Shown here: piece by piece, positions 35,520-47,784 of the stretch
Layout of the letters: each line of letters opens with the position of its first letter
Numbering within the stretch: the stretch's first letter is position 1
From: Mactra quadrangularis
Lineage: Eukaryota; Mollusca; Bivalvia; Venerida; Mactridae
Assembly: GCA_025267735.1 (NCBI GenBank)
Contig: CM046304.1
Span: 21,207,381-21,271,380, forward strand
DNA: 64,000 nt
Direction of reading: 5' to 3'
The notes under the pieces: generated by a model
The model's input: only the letters and a program-made list of their open reading frames with translations
What the model was told of the DNA's origin: nothing
Databases searched by the model: none
Position numbers and translations under genes: made by a program

Positions 35520-35762
35520 TTTAAAGCCGTAGCAACACATTATATAGGTTTCAAGCTGTTATCCAGTTACTAGGCGCATACATGTACTTCCGTCAGTCAC
35601 CGACAACTGACCTACAGGATTTAGAATCAGTGGTATAACGGAGAGTGGTCCGCCGTAGAAATTATTTTCATGACCAAACTCCACGAAAGTATGCCCCTCC
35701 CAAATCGAACCCACAATTAATTGACCAGTAGACTTGCGTGCTACCGACTGAGCCAATCTCCG
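35520..35762 (-). mobile_element. SINE family B, copy
   Basis: AAAGCCGTAGCAACACATTA, CCGTCAGTCACCGACAACTG, CATGACCAAACTCCACGAAA GTATGCCCC and head remnant TAGCACGCAAGTCTACTGG on the minus strand. Confidence 0.8.
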
Positions 35763-35794
35763 TAAACAGAGATCCTGTTCTACTCGCGTTGTCG

Positions 35795-35860
35795 TACTAA
35801 ATTAGCGAGTGAGCGAGCGGTAAAATTTTAGATCAGGTTTTAATCAGACTGCGACTGAGC
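35795..35860. repeat. Dispersed repeat, copy 1
   Basis: CTAAATTAGCGAGTGAGCGA GCGGTAAAATTTTAGATC then GGTTTTAATCAGACTGC. Near-identical to 55738-55796. Confidence 0.65.
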
Positions 35861-36932
35861 CAACTTGAAGTCTTGAAAAAATTACACTAAAAACTAAACA
35901 TGCAGTAGCTTACTTAGAATTCAAAATGTTAACGTACATAATTATAACATGAATAGTGTATTTACCAAAATTAACCGATGCCCTTGCGTATTTTCCATTT
36001 TGCGTCCATGATGGTCCGTTAACAAGTACGCTATGATCTTATGTTATTTGTTTTACTTGTGTTTTAAAAATACAATGTATGATAAAATAATATAGATTGG
36101 TAGATATGTTTTTCTTCTTTCTTGTGGGACATGTACATAGTACATAAAATGAGTATCATTGTTATATAGATAATCTGCGAGTTCATGAACAAAAATAACA
36201 AAAGGCGCTTTTCAAAAATTGTTCATAGAAAATATACACACATTGGACGAGGCTAAACTACAAACAAAGCGTCCTATAAGACATTGACCAAGATAATGAA
36301 ATTCCTTTAAAAATAATATCTGCATTTAATAATTTCAAGTATTCAATATTCATTTTATTGTTCATTTAGTTGATATAGTAAAACCTTGCACTGTTAAAAC
36401 ACTTAAAATACCCCCAACCGATTGGAATTAAGAATTTTTTACTGGGACTTAATGTCGCTTTTTGTACGTTTTAATTAAGGGCAGTTTGCATAACCAGCAT
36501 TCTTATATGCATACGTGAAAGTTTAACGTTATCTAAATCTTGACATTTCCGAGTGTAGCTTTTAAACAGGAAAACAAAATTTTCTCTGTTTCTAAAATTC
36601 CTTATTTCCAGGGTAAGTTTTGGTAACTTTCAACTCTGTACTCGCTGATCATTCCATTAGGACCAGACGACTTTCCTAATCAGAGAAAAATCATGGCATA
36701 TACCTGAGTGTGATGTCAGAAATACAATAGGCACAATACCAGTGTTCATGCAATGATAAATATTCAATGTTTTATTAAAATAAGTCGCATTTCACCGAAT
36801 GGATTTACAGAAATGTGTTCCAGTATCTCTATATATTGTTATCGTTTGATCCCGGACCGAACCTAGCTCTACATTACTTCAAGGAATATGTTCACAAAAC
36901 ACTTCCTACGACCAAACTCTCTATCTCCTTAA

Positions 36933-37192
36933 ATCTTTTTAACTAAAACTATGTGCGTTCATTCGTCAGTCGGTAACAACTATCATACTTGAAAGAATGG
37001 TTGGAGCACAGGAACTTGACATACTGTATCGTAGTTTGATAAATTCCCTCCTTTTTAGTTTTTATTATAGGAAGAAGAGACTCTTTCAAACTACGATACA
37101 GAATGTCAAGTTCCTGTGCTCCAACCATTCTTTCAAGTATGATAGTTGTTACCAACTGACGAATGAACGCACATAGTTTTAGTTAAAAAGAT
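36933..37192. mobile_element. TTAA-flanked foldback MITE, 260 bp
   Basis: Left end ATCTTTTTAACTAAAACTAT and right end ATAGTTTTAGTTAAAAAGAT are perfect inverted repeats, and about 110 bp of each arm pair almost perfectly. TTAA occurs immediately outside on both sides (36929-36932 and 37193-37196). TTAA duplication is the signature of piggyBac- and Kolobok-type transposases. Confidence 0.85.
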
Positions 37193-37906
37193 TTAAGCAA
37201 CTCTTGGATCAAGAGTAGGTCAACCGACTGCCGGGATTTGCCGAATATTATCGAAGAACGACGTTAAGTCACGGTCATTTAAAACCAAACCAAACTCAAT
37301 TCACATGTATTGCATAGGCGACGGACAGCATTTCGTTGTAACGGATATTTTTGAAATTTGATTTGGTTTTTTACGACAGCACATTACAGGCTATATAGAT
37401 AGTCGTCGACAGATCGGCGGAGTAGCACTGTACTATTCAACCCATTGTAATCAATGTTTTATATTTTGCTAACTTGCATTAAAAGTAGGCTATACTAAGT
37501 CAAACATAAAACCCGATCATATCAGGTCGTCCCTTCATTCTTAAAGCTTGGGGTGGTATTTTATCAATGGGTATTTAAATCTATAATAAAACAATAGATT
37601 TATAGACATTGGTAGATATAAGTCACCTAAATCATAATGTGTGAAGTGACCTTAGTCTATTCGAGTCAGTTAACAGACTATGGTGATACAATGTAGCTTC
37701 AAAAACAATACCGACTATTCATGTATAATACGCACTTCACACCGTAGAAATATACACTCACCTCCATTAATAACGCACCGCTTATTTAACATGTCAATAA
37801 TTTGTAGTTTAGTTTTCAGCAGCAGCTTGGAACAAAGTTAAAGACAGCATATCATTATACAGATATTAATGATAAGAATACTTTTATTTCCATCTTTTTT
37901 GTTTGG

Positions 37907-38204
37907 ATTTAACACCGTAGCAACATATTGTATAAGTCACATCACGGCGATCAGTCAACCTACTTAACGGTCGTGCGAAGGCTAAATCTCTGGATTAAGC
38001 TGTTAACCAGTTACTACCGCATTCTTCCGTCAGTGAATGACGGCTTCCCAACATAATTTATAATAAGTGGTAGAAGGGAGAATGCGCGTAGAAATAATTT
38101 CATGACCAAATTCCACAATAGTAAGCATCTCCTTGGAATCGAACCCACATCCCCTCGATCAGTAAACTTGCGTGCTAGCAGCTATTGGCTGAGCTAGATG
38201 GGCT
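37907..38204 (-). mobile_element. SINE family B, copy
   Basis: AACACCGTAGCAACATATTG, ATCACGGCGATCAGTCAACC, CATGACCAAATTCCACAATA GTAAG and head CTAGCTCAGCCAATAGCTGC on the minus strand. Confidence 0.8.
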
Positions 38205-40022
38205 TGTTTCCATCAATACTCAGGTAAATGAAGGATCAAAAACTACAGTAAAACTCAATTATAAGGATCACCTTGGATACATGCAAAGTCCAGCATTTTT
38301 TACGATTTTTAAGGTCTAATTGTTCAACTTGAGAAAACAAATGTAAATATATAAACACCGTTCCGCTGTACTAGTATTATACCTTAACTGTTACAGTAGT
38401 AAACTTTTGACCCACTCTGTAGCGGTCTGAATTAGCTATAAATGTAGCAGAAGAATTGAGTGTTGCGTCAACAGTGGAATGTAGTATACCAATGTATCTC
38501 ATACATACTTCTCACACATTTTGTCGTATATCATACTGTAGCATAATGACCTTTGTTTCCATGTTGTATTCATACTATGTACAATGACTAGAAGTCGGTG
38601 ACTTTATATCAGAAAATCATCTCAGCTGTTATTCTTTGTAATCGTTAAAGTTGCACGATTAGGACCAGCAAAATCCATGCCACAAGTCACCTTAATAGGT
38701 CTTTAACTTTGTCAGACTAAATTTCTAGGATTGTCTATACTGAAGTGTTTATGGCAGTTAAGTCTCTATAAGGTTTATCAAAATTTTGAATTTCAAGTAA
38801 CATTGGCCTTTTGCTACAAACAAAAAACTGACAGTGAATATACACTTTGTGACCCAAAAGTTTCTTTATGTTCAAGAGCACTTCAAGTTTAATATGTTCG
38901 AGCAAATTGACACACAGATGAAGTAATACATTTTTTCATGTCAATAACTACAACCGTCTTATTTATTTTATGAGAATGATATTGAAATTGTAATGCTTGT
39001 TTAGATAAATTTGCATTAACTATGTCATAATGTAACATAATAAAAATTAAACAACATAAAATAACAAAGCATAATATCTTCATATATTTTAATACATGTA
39101 TCATAAACAAAACAATAATTATGAATATATACAAGAAAACAATCGTCATAATATACACAAAGTAATTAAATTAACAAGCTGTATGAACAGCACTCAAATA
39201 TTCATAGAATCATACCAGGTCAGTTTATACTTTATATTTATAGCTTATATTGCACTATCAAAACAGCATTGAATATTATTTCTGGCAGGATCCTTCAGTA
39301 AATCATAGAATCAAACAGGGCAGGGCTTGACATTAATTTTTAAACTAGGTTGCCAGAATGGATAGCCAGCTATATTTTTAACTTGCCTGGAACATATCTT
39401 TAATAGCAGTAATAGGTTGCCTTTACCCAATTATTGGTAGTCAGGGGCAAACGGATGGACTTTAATGTCAAGCCCTGCAAGGACTTAATTGTGCTCTTTA
39501 AAGTAAATACTAAGTCAATCATTTAATATTTAATTAACCAAAAACAAACATTTGGATATGAAATATAAAAGTAAACATTCAAAACTATCAAAATAATGAT
39601 TTCAGTCGATTTTACATAAGAAAAGAACCTATCAAAATCTTGAACCACATGCACAATTCAGAAAAGTGTCTCACCCATGCATATATTGTCAGGCACATGT
39701 AATCATGTCTGTAAACACATTTCAGATAGCTGGAAATTATGTCCAAAAGATTTAAACAATGATTCATACAGCTTTTTGATAAAAAAATCTTTTTGGTTAT
39801 ACTTCTTCCTTTTCAGGTCAAATGGATTTCATGATTCTATTCGAATTACTGTTCCATAGGTATGTTCGACAAACAAAGCAAAGTTCAATTTGAATTACAA
39901 TTTCAATAATCAACATAAATTTTCACTTTTCTAGCTTCAAAACTATGGTCCATTCTGAATTCAAAAATTACTGATACTATCTATTAGATAATGTCAAGTT
40001 GAGAGTGTCAACTTCCATATTG

Positions 40023-40082
40023 TCAGCCCCAAGCCTGAGTTTTACAATAATGTAATACTAGTTTGCCATCACTTCCATAACA
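40023..40082 (-). CDS. ATG12: ATG12 exon 4 with terminal glycine
   Basis: Acceptor TTTATTTCAG, then [19 protein letters not shown] and TGA. The last residue is the glycine used in the ATG5 isopeptide bond. Confidence 0.95.
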   Translation of the reverse strand, partial: CYGSDGKLVLHYCKTQAWG

Positions 40083-43000
40083 CTGAAATAAAAAATAGGC
40101 AAAGATAAAAACACATATTTACAACAAATTTACAATTGAGCAGTCATCACCTTACATTTTCTTTAGCATGATTTATTAATGTACATTAATGTATAGTTAA
40201 GGGCAAAAAATTATCTTACTTTATTTATTTATTGGAGTTAACGCCGTGTCAGCACAATTTTAGGTCATTTTACGGCGTCCAGCGCACCTAACCTAGCTTT
40301 CCTGGACCATTGTCTATAACCAGTAGTCATCTACCCTTCCACAAGGCCGGAAACTTCTCCATATTATCTAATCAATGGAGGAAAATAGACAATTTCGTCC
40401 AATTTTCACGGAAGGGTATAACCTCCCCTGTTGATTCAAAATTCATCTGTCATTAACTTGTATGCATATAGTTGAAGCTAAATAATAAGATGAACTTGAA
40501 ATAACTTGGTTACTCAAGTTAATCTTAATTTTAGTTTGATAATATGTTCAGAATATAGACAGAATACTTTATAATCATTTAAGATATCCTTAAAATCACC
40601 AAAAGAACATTTCATTTCATCATATCAATGCTTAGAATTTCTGCAATGTAAGAATGATGCAATAGCAGGTAAGATTCTTGCTCATAGAAATTCTAAGAGG
40701 CATTTTATGTTTATTTTTAACTCTAGACATTTAGATCTGTATAGACTTGAAAAATTAATATTAATAACCTTCCCATAATAAAAATCATCAAACAAAATGA
40801 CTTTCAAAGATATTCAATATGTCAGTCTATATTAAAACAAGGAACATTACTTTAATCCACTTTGGGGTTTCTTTCAAGGTTTAAGTGATTCTGGCATCCC
40901 ATATAGCCCAAAAGAAAGCTACTCAATGTTTAGAGGGTAAATATATCCTTACAAGGCATACATGAATGTTAATATGAAATATTCAGACAATATTGCTGTT
41001 GGGTACATGGAATCGGGTTACATGTATAGTGAAATAGTCACCTGGTCATTTTAATGCATCTTCTGAAACCCAGGGTACTCATACCTTATTATTATTTACA
41101 AGTAATACTCTGGTTTACCAAGAATATTTAAATGCAGCACAACAGTAATAATTCCATGATATATGTACATCTATAAATATAAAAGATTGGATCTGATTTA
41201 AATTGTAGGCGCCAAAGGGATCAATAGGTGTTTTGATCTAAGTGAAAAAGGTACTATCTAAATGCATTTTTTTGATCTCCAAAAAAAGTAAAGCTGACAA
41301 CAAAATATACTTACATCATAAACACAACCTACTTCTGTATCCAATGCTGGAGAAAATGACTGGTTTACATACAGAAACTGAAACAATGAACAAAATTAAT
41401 TTTTTTATATATTATTCTATTTATAAAATACCCACCAAAAGTTTGAGGACAAAATAAATTTATAACAATTTTATGCTTTTATGCTATTTTTGTAGTCTCA
41501 GCTATTATTGTAATGATAACCAAAAATTAAAGCAAAACTAACAAGAGCACCGCTAGGCGGAGCATTACATGCCCAAAAGTGTTGTTTTTTTTAGTTAAGA
41601 TGAAGCAGTTGTAAGACATTGTGGACCAAATGGAACTTTAGTTATGCTCCGGAAACTGTTTTCAGTTTTAAGGTAATAGTGACCTTGACCTTTGACCTTG
41701 TGACCCCAAAATCAATAGGGGTCTTCTACCCAATATGGACAATCATCATATGAAGTTTGAATATTGTGGGCCAAATGGAACTTAAGTTATGCTCCGGAAA
41801 CCAAATTGCTAACAGACAGACGGACGGACAGACGGACGCCAGAGGGTATAACGTAACATAATATGCCCGAAATTCTTTCGGGCATATAAAAAGCATTTCA
41901 AAATAAACAGTGATCAAATTTTAGATAAAGCTATTCAGTAGGCCTCCAAAGTGACAATGTCTCCACACTTTGGGTATTAACCTTAGTACCACAGATATAA
42001 TACTATCACAAATTTTTGAATTACAATTTTTAAATTATTCAAATCTTGATGAAAAAGAGAAACACATGTTAAAAAGAGAGACATGTGTAAAATAATTTTA
42101 CCAAATCTTTTCTGGGTTTAAAGCCAAAGTCTGAGCTGCTATTCAACAGTGGTGGTGAAGGGGTTTAAATAAATGATACAAGTTTGTAAATAAAATACTG
42201 ATAAATTTACCAATGATTCTCCCGCATCCATTTTTACAAATCTCTTGATAAAGTCAGAAATGTATGCTACTTTTTTATGTCTTTCTACAGCCCACTTTTT
42301 CTTCTTCATTATAGGGGCATCTCCTGCTGGTTTCAAGAGTACATCAACTGAAATAAATAATGTCAACCAATGATTATATGTGTAAATAATAAAATTACAT
42401 GTCAACTATAATTTAAACATTAAAATCAGCATTTTTAACCTCAGAGTATATTTTTGAACTATTAAATTTTACAATGACATAAGCCAAACACCCTGATTGG
42501 GAATTGAATAAAGGTCTCCCGGTGGTAGGTCTGACACTCAACTGCATGGCATAAGGGTAAACTCAACGGACCAGCTATTAGAAGTGTGGTGATCATAGGT
42601 GACTATATAGTCACTTCCAACAGCCTTGCTGTTGGGTTAACCCTTTAGCACATGGTTGAGTGTCTCGCCTACCACCCAGAAGAACCATGTTCGATTCCAA
42701 GTCAGGGCGTATGGTTTACATTCTCCCAATTTACTTTAATGGTGTCTGAAGTGTTTGGCGAACTCATGCAAGGCCTCTGCATGAACGGTTCGTTTACTGA
42801 GAGCCAGGCCAGCTCTCTGAAAAATAAAGAGGGAAGGAGCGTGGTGATCGTAGGGGACTATATAGACACTTCCAACAGTCTTGCTGTTGTGTTAACCCTT
42901 TAGCGACAAGGTTGAGTGCCTCGTCTACCATCTGGGAGAACCAGGTTTGATTCTAGTCAAGACGTATGGTTTTTATTCTCCCAATTTACTTTAGAAGTGA

Positions 43001-44277
43001 CTATAAAGCTTAAAAATAAAAGCTTTAAGCAAGAGCTATTGTAGCCTACTATTAGTATCACTATTCAGTCAACTCTTGACATTATCTTCCCCAATCATCG
43101 AGTTACACACCAACTGTTTACATACAGGTATATAGCCAACTATGAACACCATATAGAGAAATCCTGAATGGTCTTAGGTTTGGATATATGCTCTTACATC
43201 AAATCTGAATATACTTCGTAAGGTACATGTAAAGTCTTGGTTTGCAAAATAATTCAGTGAAAATGAAAATGCTCTAATTCTGTCACATCTCCACTCAGAT
43301 TAGTGTTTTATACATCAAAATGTTCCTTATGAAACATACAAAGTGATGCTTGTCATCAATTACGACAAAAATATTTAACAAAAGATGTATTTGCAAAATT
43401 GATGTATTATAAATAAAAATACTAAAATGTATTTATCTTCTCTTACAACAAAATTTAACATTAAATCCTTTACAGAACATTTTAGATCATATTCCCATGA
43501 AGGTAATCCAATATTTATAACCTTAATAAATGTTAAAACAAAACTAAGGCAAATGAAAAACTAAAGTGAAAGTACTAACAGGGTCGTGAAAACCCATTAC
43601 ATTTGCATCTGTCAAAATGGTTTTCATATACCGTAGTTTTGTTTTAAAATTTATTAGGATCATATATTTCAGAGTACCTTCATTGGAATATGAACTATAA
43701 TGTTCTGTAAATGTTTTAATGTTAAATTAGTTTGTAAAAAGAATTGAATGTCTTTTAGTATTTTCATTTTTACAGCATCAATTTTGCAAGTACAACTTTT
43801 GTTAAAAGTTTTCATCTGCATTAATTTCAAGCATCACTTTGTATGTTTCTTAAGAAACATTTTGATGTATAAGACACTGCTCTTAAAGAAAGTACGACAG
43901 AATTGGAGCATTTTTTTAATTTTACTATTATTAATGCAAATAAAGACTTTACTTGAACCGTAATTGATATATCTATACATTGTTACACCTGAACCGTCAT
44001 ACTAAACCAAGACAAGTGAGTTTAATTCACAAAACTGACTATTAAACAGGCCACATCTAACTTCATAACTTCAGCTTAATAAATGTTAGAAAACGACATC
44101 GCGAAAACTAAAGACAATTTACTGTAAATCATTCTGGATTCAAATTAATTAACAACCTTTTAACTTGTTTGCTGTCGGACTTGTTGGTTCTTTCATTTCA
44201 GCGCTAGCTCCAGGTGTATCGTCTTTACTAGCAACAGAAGCCTCCGTTTTAGTTTCATTTCCCTGTTCTGTTGACAT
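40023..44277 (-). CDS. ATG12: ATG12, ubiquitin-like autophagy protein, complete
   Basis: Four exons (44277-44157, 42347-42211, 41377-41315, 40082-40023) encode 126 residues. ATG12 is a ubiquitin-fold protein conjugated through its C-terminal glycine to ATG5 by ATG7 (E1) and ATG10 (E2); the conjugate with ATG16L1 promotes LC3/GABARAP lipidation on forming autophagosomes. The N terminus (about 40 residues, Thr/Ser/Glu-rich) is a disordered extension as in animal ATG12. The fold starts at [16 protein letters not shown], with [20 protein letters not shown] and the C terminus [14 protein letters not shown] directly followed by TGA, so no C-terminal processing is needed. Lengths and junctions fit in frame (phases 1, 0, 0). 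No disabling change is seen. Introns 1-3 all contain repeats. Confidence 0.95.
40083..41314 (-). other. ATG12 intron 3
   Basis: AT-rich intron of 1.23 kb with a headless SINE-A copy at 40220-40430. No other structure noted. Confidence 0.8.
40220..40430 (-). mobile_element. SINE family A, headless copy in ATG12 intron 3
   Basis: TTATTTATTTATTGGAGTTA ACGCCGTG tail, CGGCGTCCAGCGCACCTAAC body and GGAAGGGTATAACCTCCCC at the head junction, on the minus strand (same orientation as ATG12). Confidence 0.85.
41315..41377 (-). CDS. ATG12: ATG12 exon 3
   Basis: 63 nt with acceptor TTGTTTCAG and donor GTAAGT. Encodes [20 protein letters not shown] plus Asp, matching the FIYVNQSFAPSPDQEVG region of ATG12 proteins. 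Confidence 0.95.
41427..41980. mobile_element. TIR element in ATG12 intron 2 with a nested repeat
   Basis: Left end ATACCCACCAAAAGTTTGAG GACA and right end TGTCTCCACACTTTGGGTAT TAA resemble the ends at 9471-9821. Another repeat (41540-41895) is inserted inside. Confidence 0.5.
41540..41895 (+). repeat. Bivalve dispersed repeat with GTGACCTTGACC core
   Basis: Contains AAGAGCACCGCTAGGCGGAG, GTGACCTTGACCTTTGACC, duplicated CAAATGGAACTT..GTTATGCTCCGGAAAC segments, an ACAGACAGACGGACGG run, and a terminal hairpin GCCCGAAATTCTTTCGGGC. This repeat type is widespread in molluscan introns. Confidence 0.7.
42211..42347 (-). CDS. ATG12: ATG12 exon 2
   Basis: Acceptor TTATTTCAG, donor GTAAAT. Encodes [15 protein letters not shown], a Lys cluster, [16 protein letters not shown] and DAGESL: the first beta hairpin and helix of the ubiquitin-like fold. 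Confidence 0.95.
42585..43005 (+). repeat. Tandem duplication of a tRNA-like unit
   Basis: GTGGTGATCATAGGTGACTA TATAG.. CTTCCAACAGCCTTGCTGTT.. TTGAGTGTCTCGCCTACCA.. GTTCGATTCC.. TCTCCCAATTTACTTTA recurs about 255 bp downstream (second copy from 42840). B-box-like GTTCGATTCC suggests origin from a tRNA-derived sequence. Confidence 0.7.
43221..43960. repeat. Large imperfect hairpin in ATG12 intron 1
   Basis: Left arm (about 43221-43566) and right arm (about 43612-43960) are inverted copies: TTATACATCAAAATGTTCCT TATGAAACATACAAAGTGATG pairs with CATCACTTTGTATGTTTCTT AAGAAACATTTTGATGTATAAG. Pairing continues through ACAGAACATT, CAATGAAGGTA and AAAACAAAACTA to a loop of about 45 bp. Confidence 0.8.
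44157..44277 (-). CDS. ATG12: ATG12 exon 1
   Basis: Starts [20 protein letters not shown] and ends TSPTANKLK plus one base. The donor GTTGTT is weak, but the split Val codon (G|TT) joins exactly to VDVLLK in exon 2. Confidence 0.85.
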
Positions 44278-45169
44278 TTTGGATAAAAACCGAAGTAGAA
44301 TGACTATGACAAAACGTAAAAGGCAAAAGTATAACAAACCCGTACCAATCCCGGCAGATAACTTATCCGAAAGCGTTGTGTTGAGTGATAATTTGAGAGG
44401 CCCATGTTTAAAGAAGTCCTAAAATCATGCCCATTTTTGTATGTATGTTTAAAGTCTCTCCTAAAGTCCATTTTTAAAAGTAAATCCATAATTATGCCAT
44501 TATATGAAAAAACCTATTTATTTTTATGGCTTTTAAAAATGAATGCACATGATCAATTAAAACACACTTAAAATCGCAAGCTTCATGTATTATCAATCAC
44601 TCCAGGATTTCATGATCATAGCCCTTTTTACGAAATAAAAAAACGTCTTTTGGTGACTAATATGTAATACTAAATATTTTTATTTGATTTATCCTATCCA
44701 AAAAAATCTACATTACCTTCCTAATGTCAAGGGAAAACATCCATCATAAAAAAATGAAGATGGATAAGTGTTTACGAGTTATCTCCCCGTAAGTAATAAA
44801 CTCGCGTACTGCAGTTTGTCATCGTTCAATTCGAGAACTTTATTGAAACCTTTGAATTAGGATCATATAGTGTACGTCTGTAGGCTATACCTGAAATGAA
44901 TTTATTATTAGAGTTTCTTGATTTGACTAACTAAAAGAATGTACATGTATACTAGGCAATGTCATCATAAAATTGGCAAGTTCTTCTGCCGGACTGGAAA
45001 CAGCTTAGTACTGGTTCCAGTGTGTGTTGACCGTCACAGTATATAACAATCTAATCGCCACAATATGATTAGACTCGATGATCGGGGATGTTAATGTCAA
45101 GAGTCGACTGATGAGTGATACAAAAACCTTGCTTTAACTTTTAACTATAGACTGAGCTATAAGGCGTAC

Positions 45170-45380
45170 CTAAGTATGAGGTAGCAAATTATATATGAAA
45201 TACACTATAACCTCTGCAGAGCGACCCTCTACAGAACAAATCATCTGGACAACAACAGCTTTTAATTTTTCCCTTGGGTGTAAATTTAATTGAGTTTTAT
45301 CCCTGCAGAGCAACAATTTCTGAACAGCAACACTTTTTAGTCCCTCCCAGTGAGTGTTGGTCAAGAGAGATTGTACTGTA
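45170..45380. repeat. Diverged repeat with CTGCAGAGC units
   Basis: Two related units about 110 bp apart (CCTCTGCAGAGCGACCCTCT ACAGAAC and CCCTGCAGAGCAACAATTTC TGAACAGC), ending AGAGAGATTGTACTGTA. Confidence 0.4.
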
Positions 45381-47784
45381 AGTCTGTAACAGATAAAATA
45401 GCAATATTGAGGACAAAATTATCTACTTCCTTGTTCATTCTTTACATAGCTTTCTATACAATATCGTAATTTGTAACCAGATTCCTTCGTGCACCTGGTA
45501 ATTTTGATCCTTATAAAAATTCCTAATATCTCGCGGCTCGCGGCCATCGCAATACTCACCATTTAAGTGGAACATATTTACAGAAAAGTAAGCCTATAGT
45601 GCTAAATGGTTGAAGAAATATTATCCTATAGTACGTCCAAAAACAAAACTTTGTTTATGCACACGTTACAATGAACTTATCTGTGACAGGGAATGCTCAG
45701 GATGACAATAAAAAGTAATTTTAATATATTTCTATAAGTGTATACTGTTGGTGTAATGGCAAAATGTTCTACCATTACAAGCATGATTGACTAAGGGGGG
45801 GGGGGTTATCTGCCATACTTATTATATTTTTGTAAAAATGCACAAATCAACTTTTACTTTCAATATTGCTTTAAATACCTCTGGAATGGATTGGTTTATT
45901 TCAAGGTTTACTCAAACTTATTATGCTATTTTGTGCGAACTATATTTTAAGACGTTCCTTTCTGCTATATATAAACACAGAATTGTACGAAACCTAACTC
46001 GCAGTTTCTTCAAACAATACATGTATACAATATCAAAATGATTGAATAGTTGGAAACTAGGAAGTTGACTCTAGCAAATTTAATTCATAAAAATTAATGT
46101 TCTTATGTACAATAACGCGCTACTATAAATATACGTTAGAGCTACAATAGATATAAATTACGTTCAAAAATCAGTACAATTATTTCTATAACTACCTGAC
46201 ACGCGTTTATTGACTTAAAATCTTATGGAATCAGAAATATACGATTGTATAATAAATATAAATATATGGATATTTATAAATTATTTTTTATATTTTATTG
46301 CATATTATAATATCATTAGGCCACTAATGAATAAACGATGGTTTTTCTTTGGAGTATGAAATAACATTCATTTCGACAATTCTATTTTTTTATACATCAT
46401 TAAAATTTACATAAACAACGATGTTGCAACCAGACTGGTCACAAAGCATGATTTTCTTAACAGCGAATCCTATGTCAATTTGCTTTTTCAATATCTCCAC
46501 TTACTCTGCTGCTCTATTTTGGGTCGTGAAGGCAATAGTATGTAAGAACAGTTATATAATGCAAAATGGACATAACTATTTCCCCACTCCTTGACTAAAG
46601 ATATTCGTTTGATTGACTTTGTTTGGTTTGGATGTAATGTGAATCCGTCCACTCCATAAGGATGTATTATGTGCAGACCCCACGATGTGACTCTTCACCC
46701 CTTAAAAGATTGATTTTTGAATCTAAACTGGGTCAAATTTTGAAAAAATCCCAAGATGATTAATATCAGGATAGTTTCATATATGCCAAAATGTGTTTTT
46801 GTTATATCCAAAGGTGGGTTGTCTCCTTATTGCTAATTTAGCACCATAAAGTTGTAGATTTCCCAATAAGTAGTGTTCTGTACTCTGTACTTCAGGTGCA
46901 TTAATGAAAAAAAAAACATATGTCAGAGTATGGGAATGATTGAAAAAACGGAATCGAGTTTTATATAAACATAAGTTATGCATTGTAATTCAAATGCTGG
47001 TATGCTGTTGTTATTAAATTATTATGTGCGTAAGTGTCTAAACATATGTTCTATATGATGATTAAAGCTCTTAAGGGTCTTAGAGACCGTATATAGACTT
47101 CATGTTTAGACATGCGTATCATTTATCAATAGGTCAAAAGTATTGCATTATAAAAATACATGGCACAATAACGAAGATGTTGAAAATAGTAGGTACACTG
47201 CACATGTTGCATGAAATAAATTGAGCGTTTGCCATGAATCTTTGTACGTCAGCGTTATTCCATGCATAACTACCGAGGTTCTGAGAACTCAATATTTACA
47301 TTGTATATAACACGTTATTATAAGGACTTTTAAGATTTTTTCTACAATTAAACATGCATTTGTCAATATTTATTGTTACCAAAACCATTGAGAACTCCTC
47401 AACCTATAATTACGCAGTTGTATATTTCATATTCTACTTCGAATTAGGTCGTAAATTATGGTAACAGTTATATCGGTTAAACTATTATAATAAGATTTCT
47501 GTTCTCGTAGGCGTCATGTTCAGAGAACCAAAATCGCATTTTGTCTATGTAATGATTGTCATTGTTCAACTTTAATATAATGGTGCATACATTAACTCCA
47601 CTGATTTAAATATTCACATCAGTAGTTGTGTATACTATCGACACAGTATATATAAATCAGTTTATGCATGCGCAACCTACAGTTGTATGAAAAACAGTAG
47701 TTTTTGGAACGATGTTTCTACATCGTTTCTATGGTAACAAGAGAGTATAAGATTACTTTTTCGAAACTTCAACAATTTTCAACA

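Larger units (their letters stand above)
28365..40022. other. Intergenic region dominated by mobile DNA
   Basis: No exon was recognised across about 11.6 kb between copy 2 and the ATG12 3' end. SINEs of families A and B and several foldbacks are listed separately. The ATG12 3' UTR and polyadenylation site lie within the rightmost part but were not fixed. An open frame at 32832-33032 (plus) has protein-like composition but no recognised family or supporting exon. Confidence 0.4.
42348..44156 (-). other. ATG12 intron 1
   Basis: 1.8-kb intron containing the tandem tRNA-like duplication (42585-43005) and a large imperfect hairpin (43221-43960). No further exon. Confidence 0.8.

Noticed and set aside
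44165..44422. Plus-strand protein overlapping ATG12 exon 1
   Set aside because: Antisense shadow of the ATG12 first exon.
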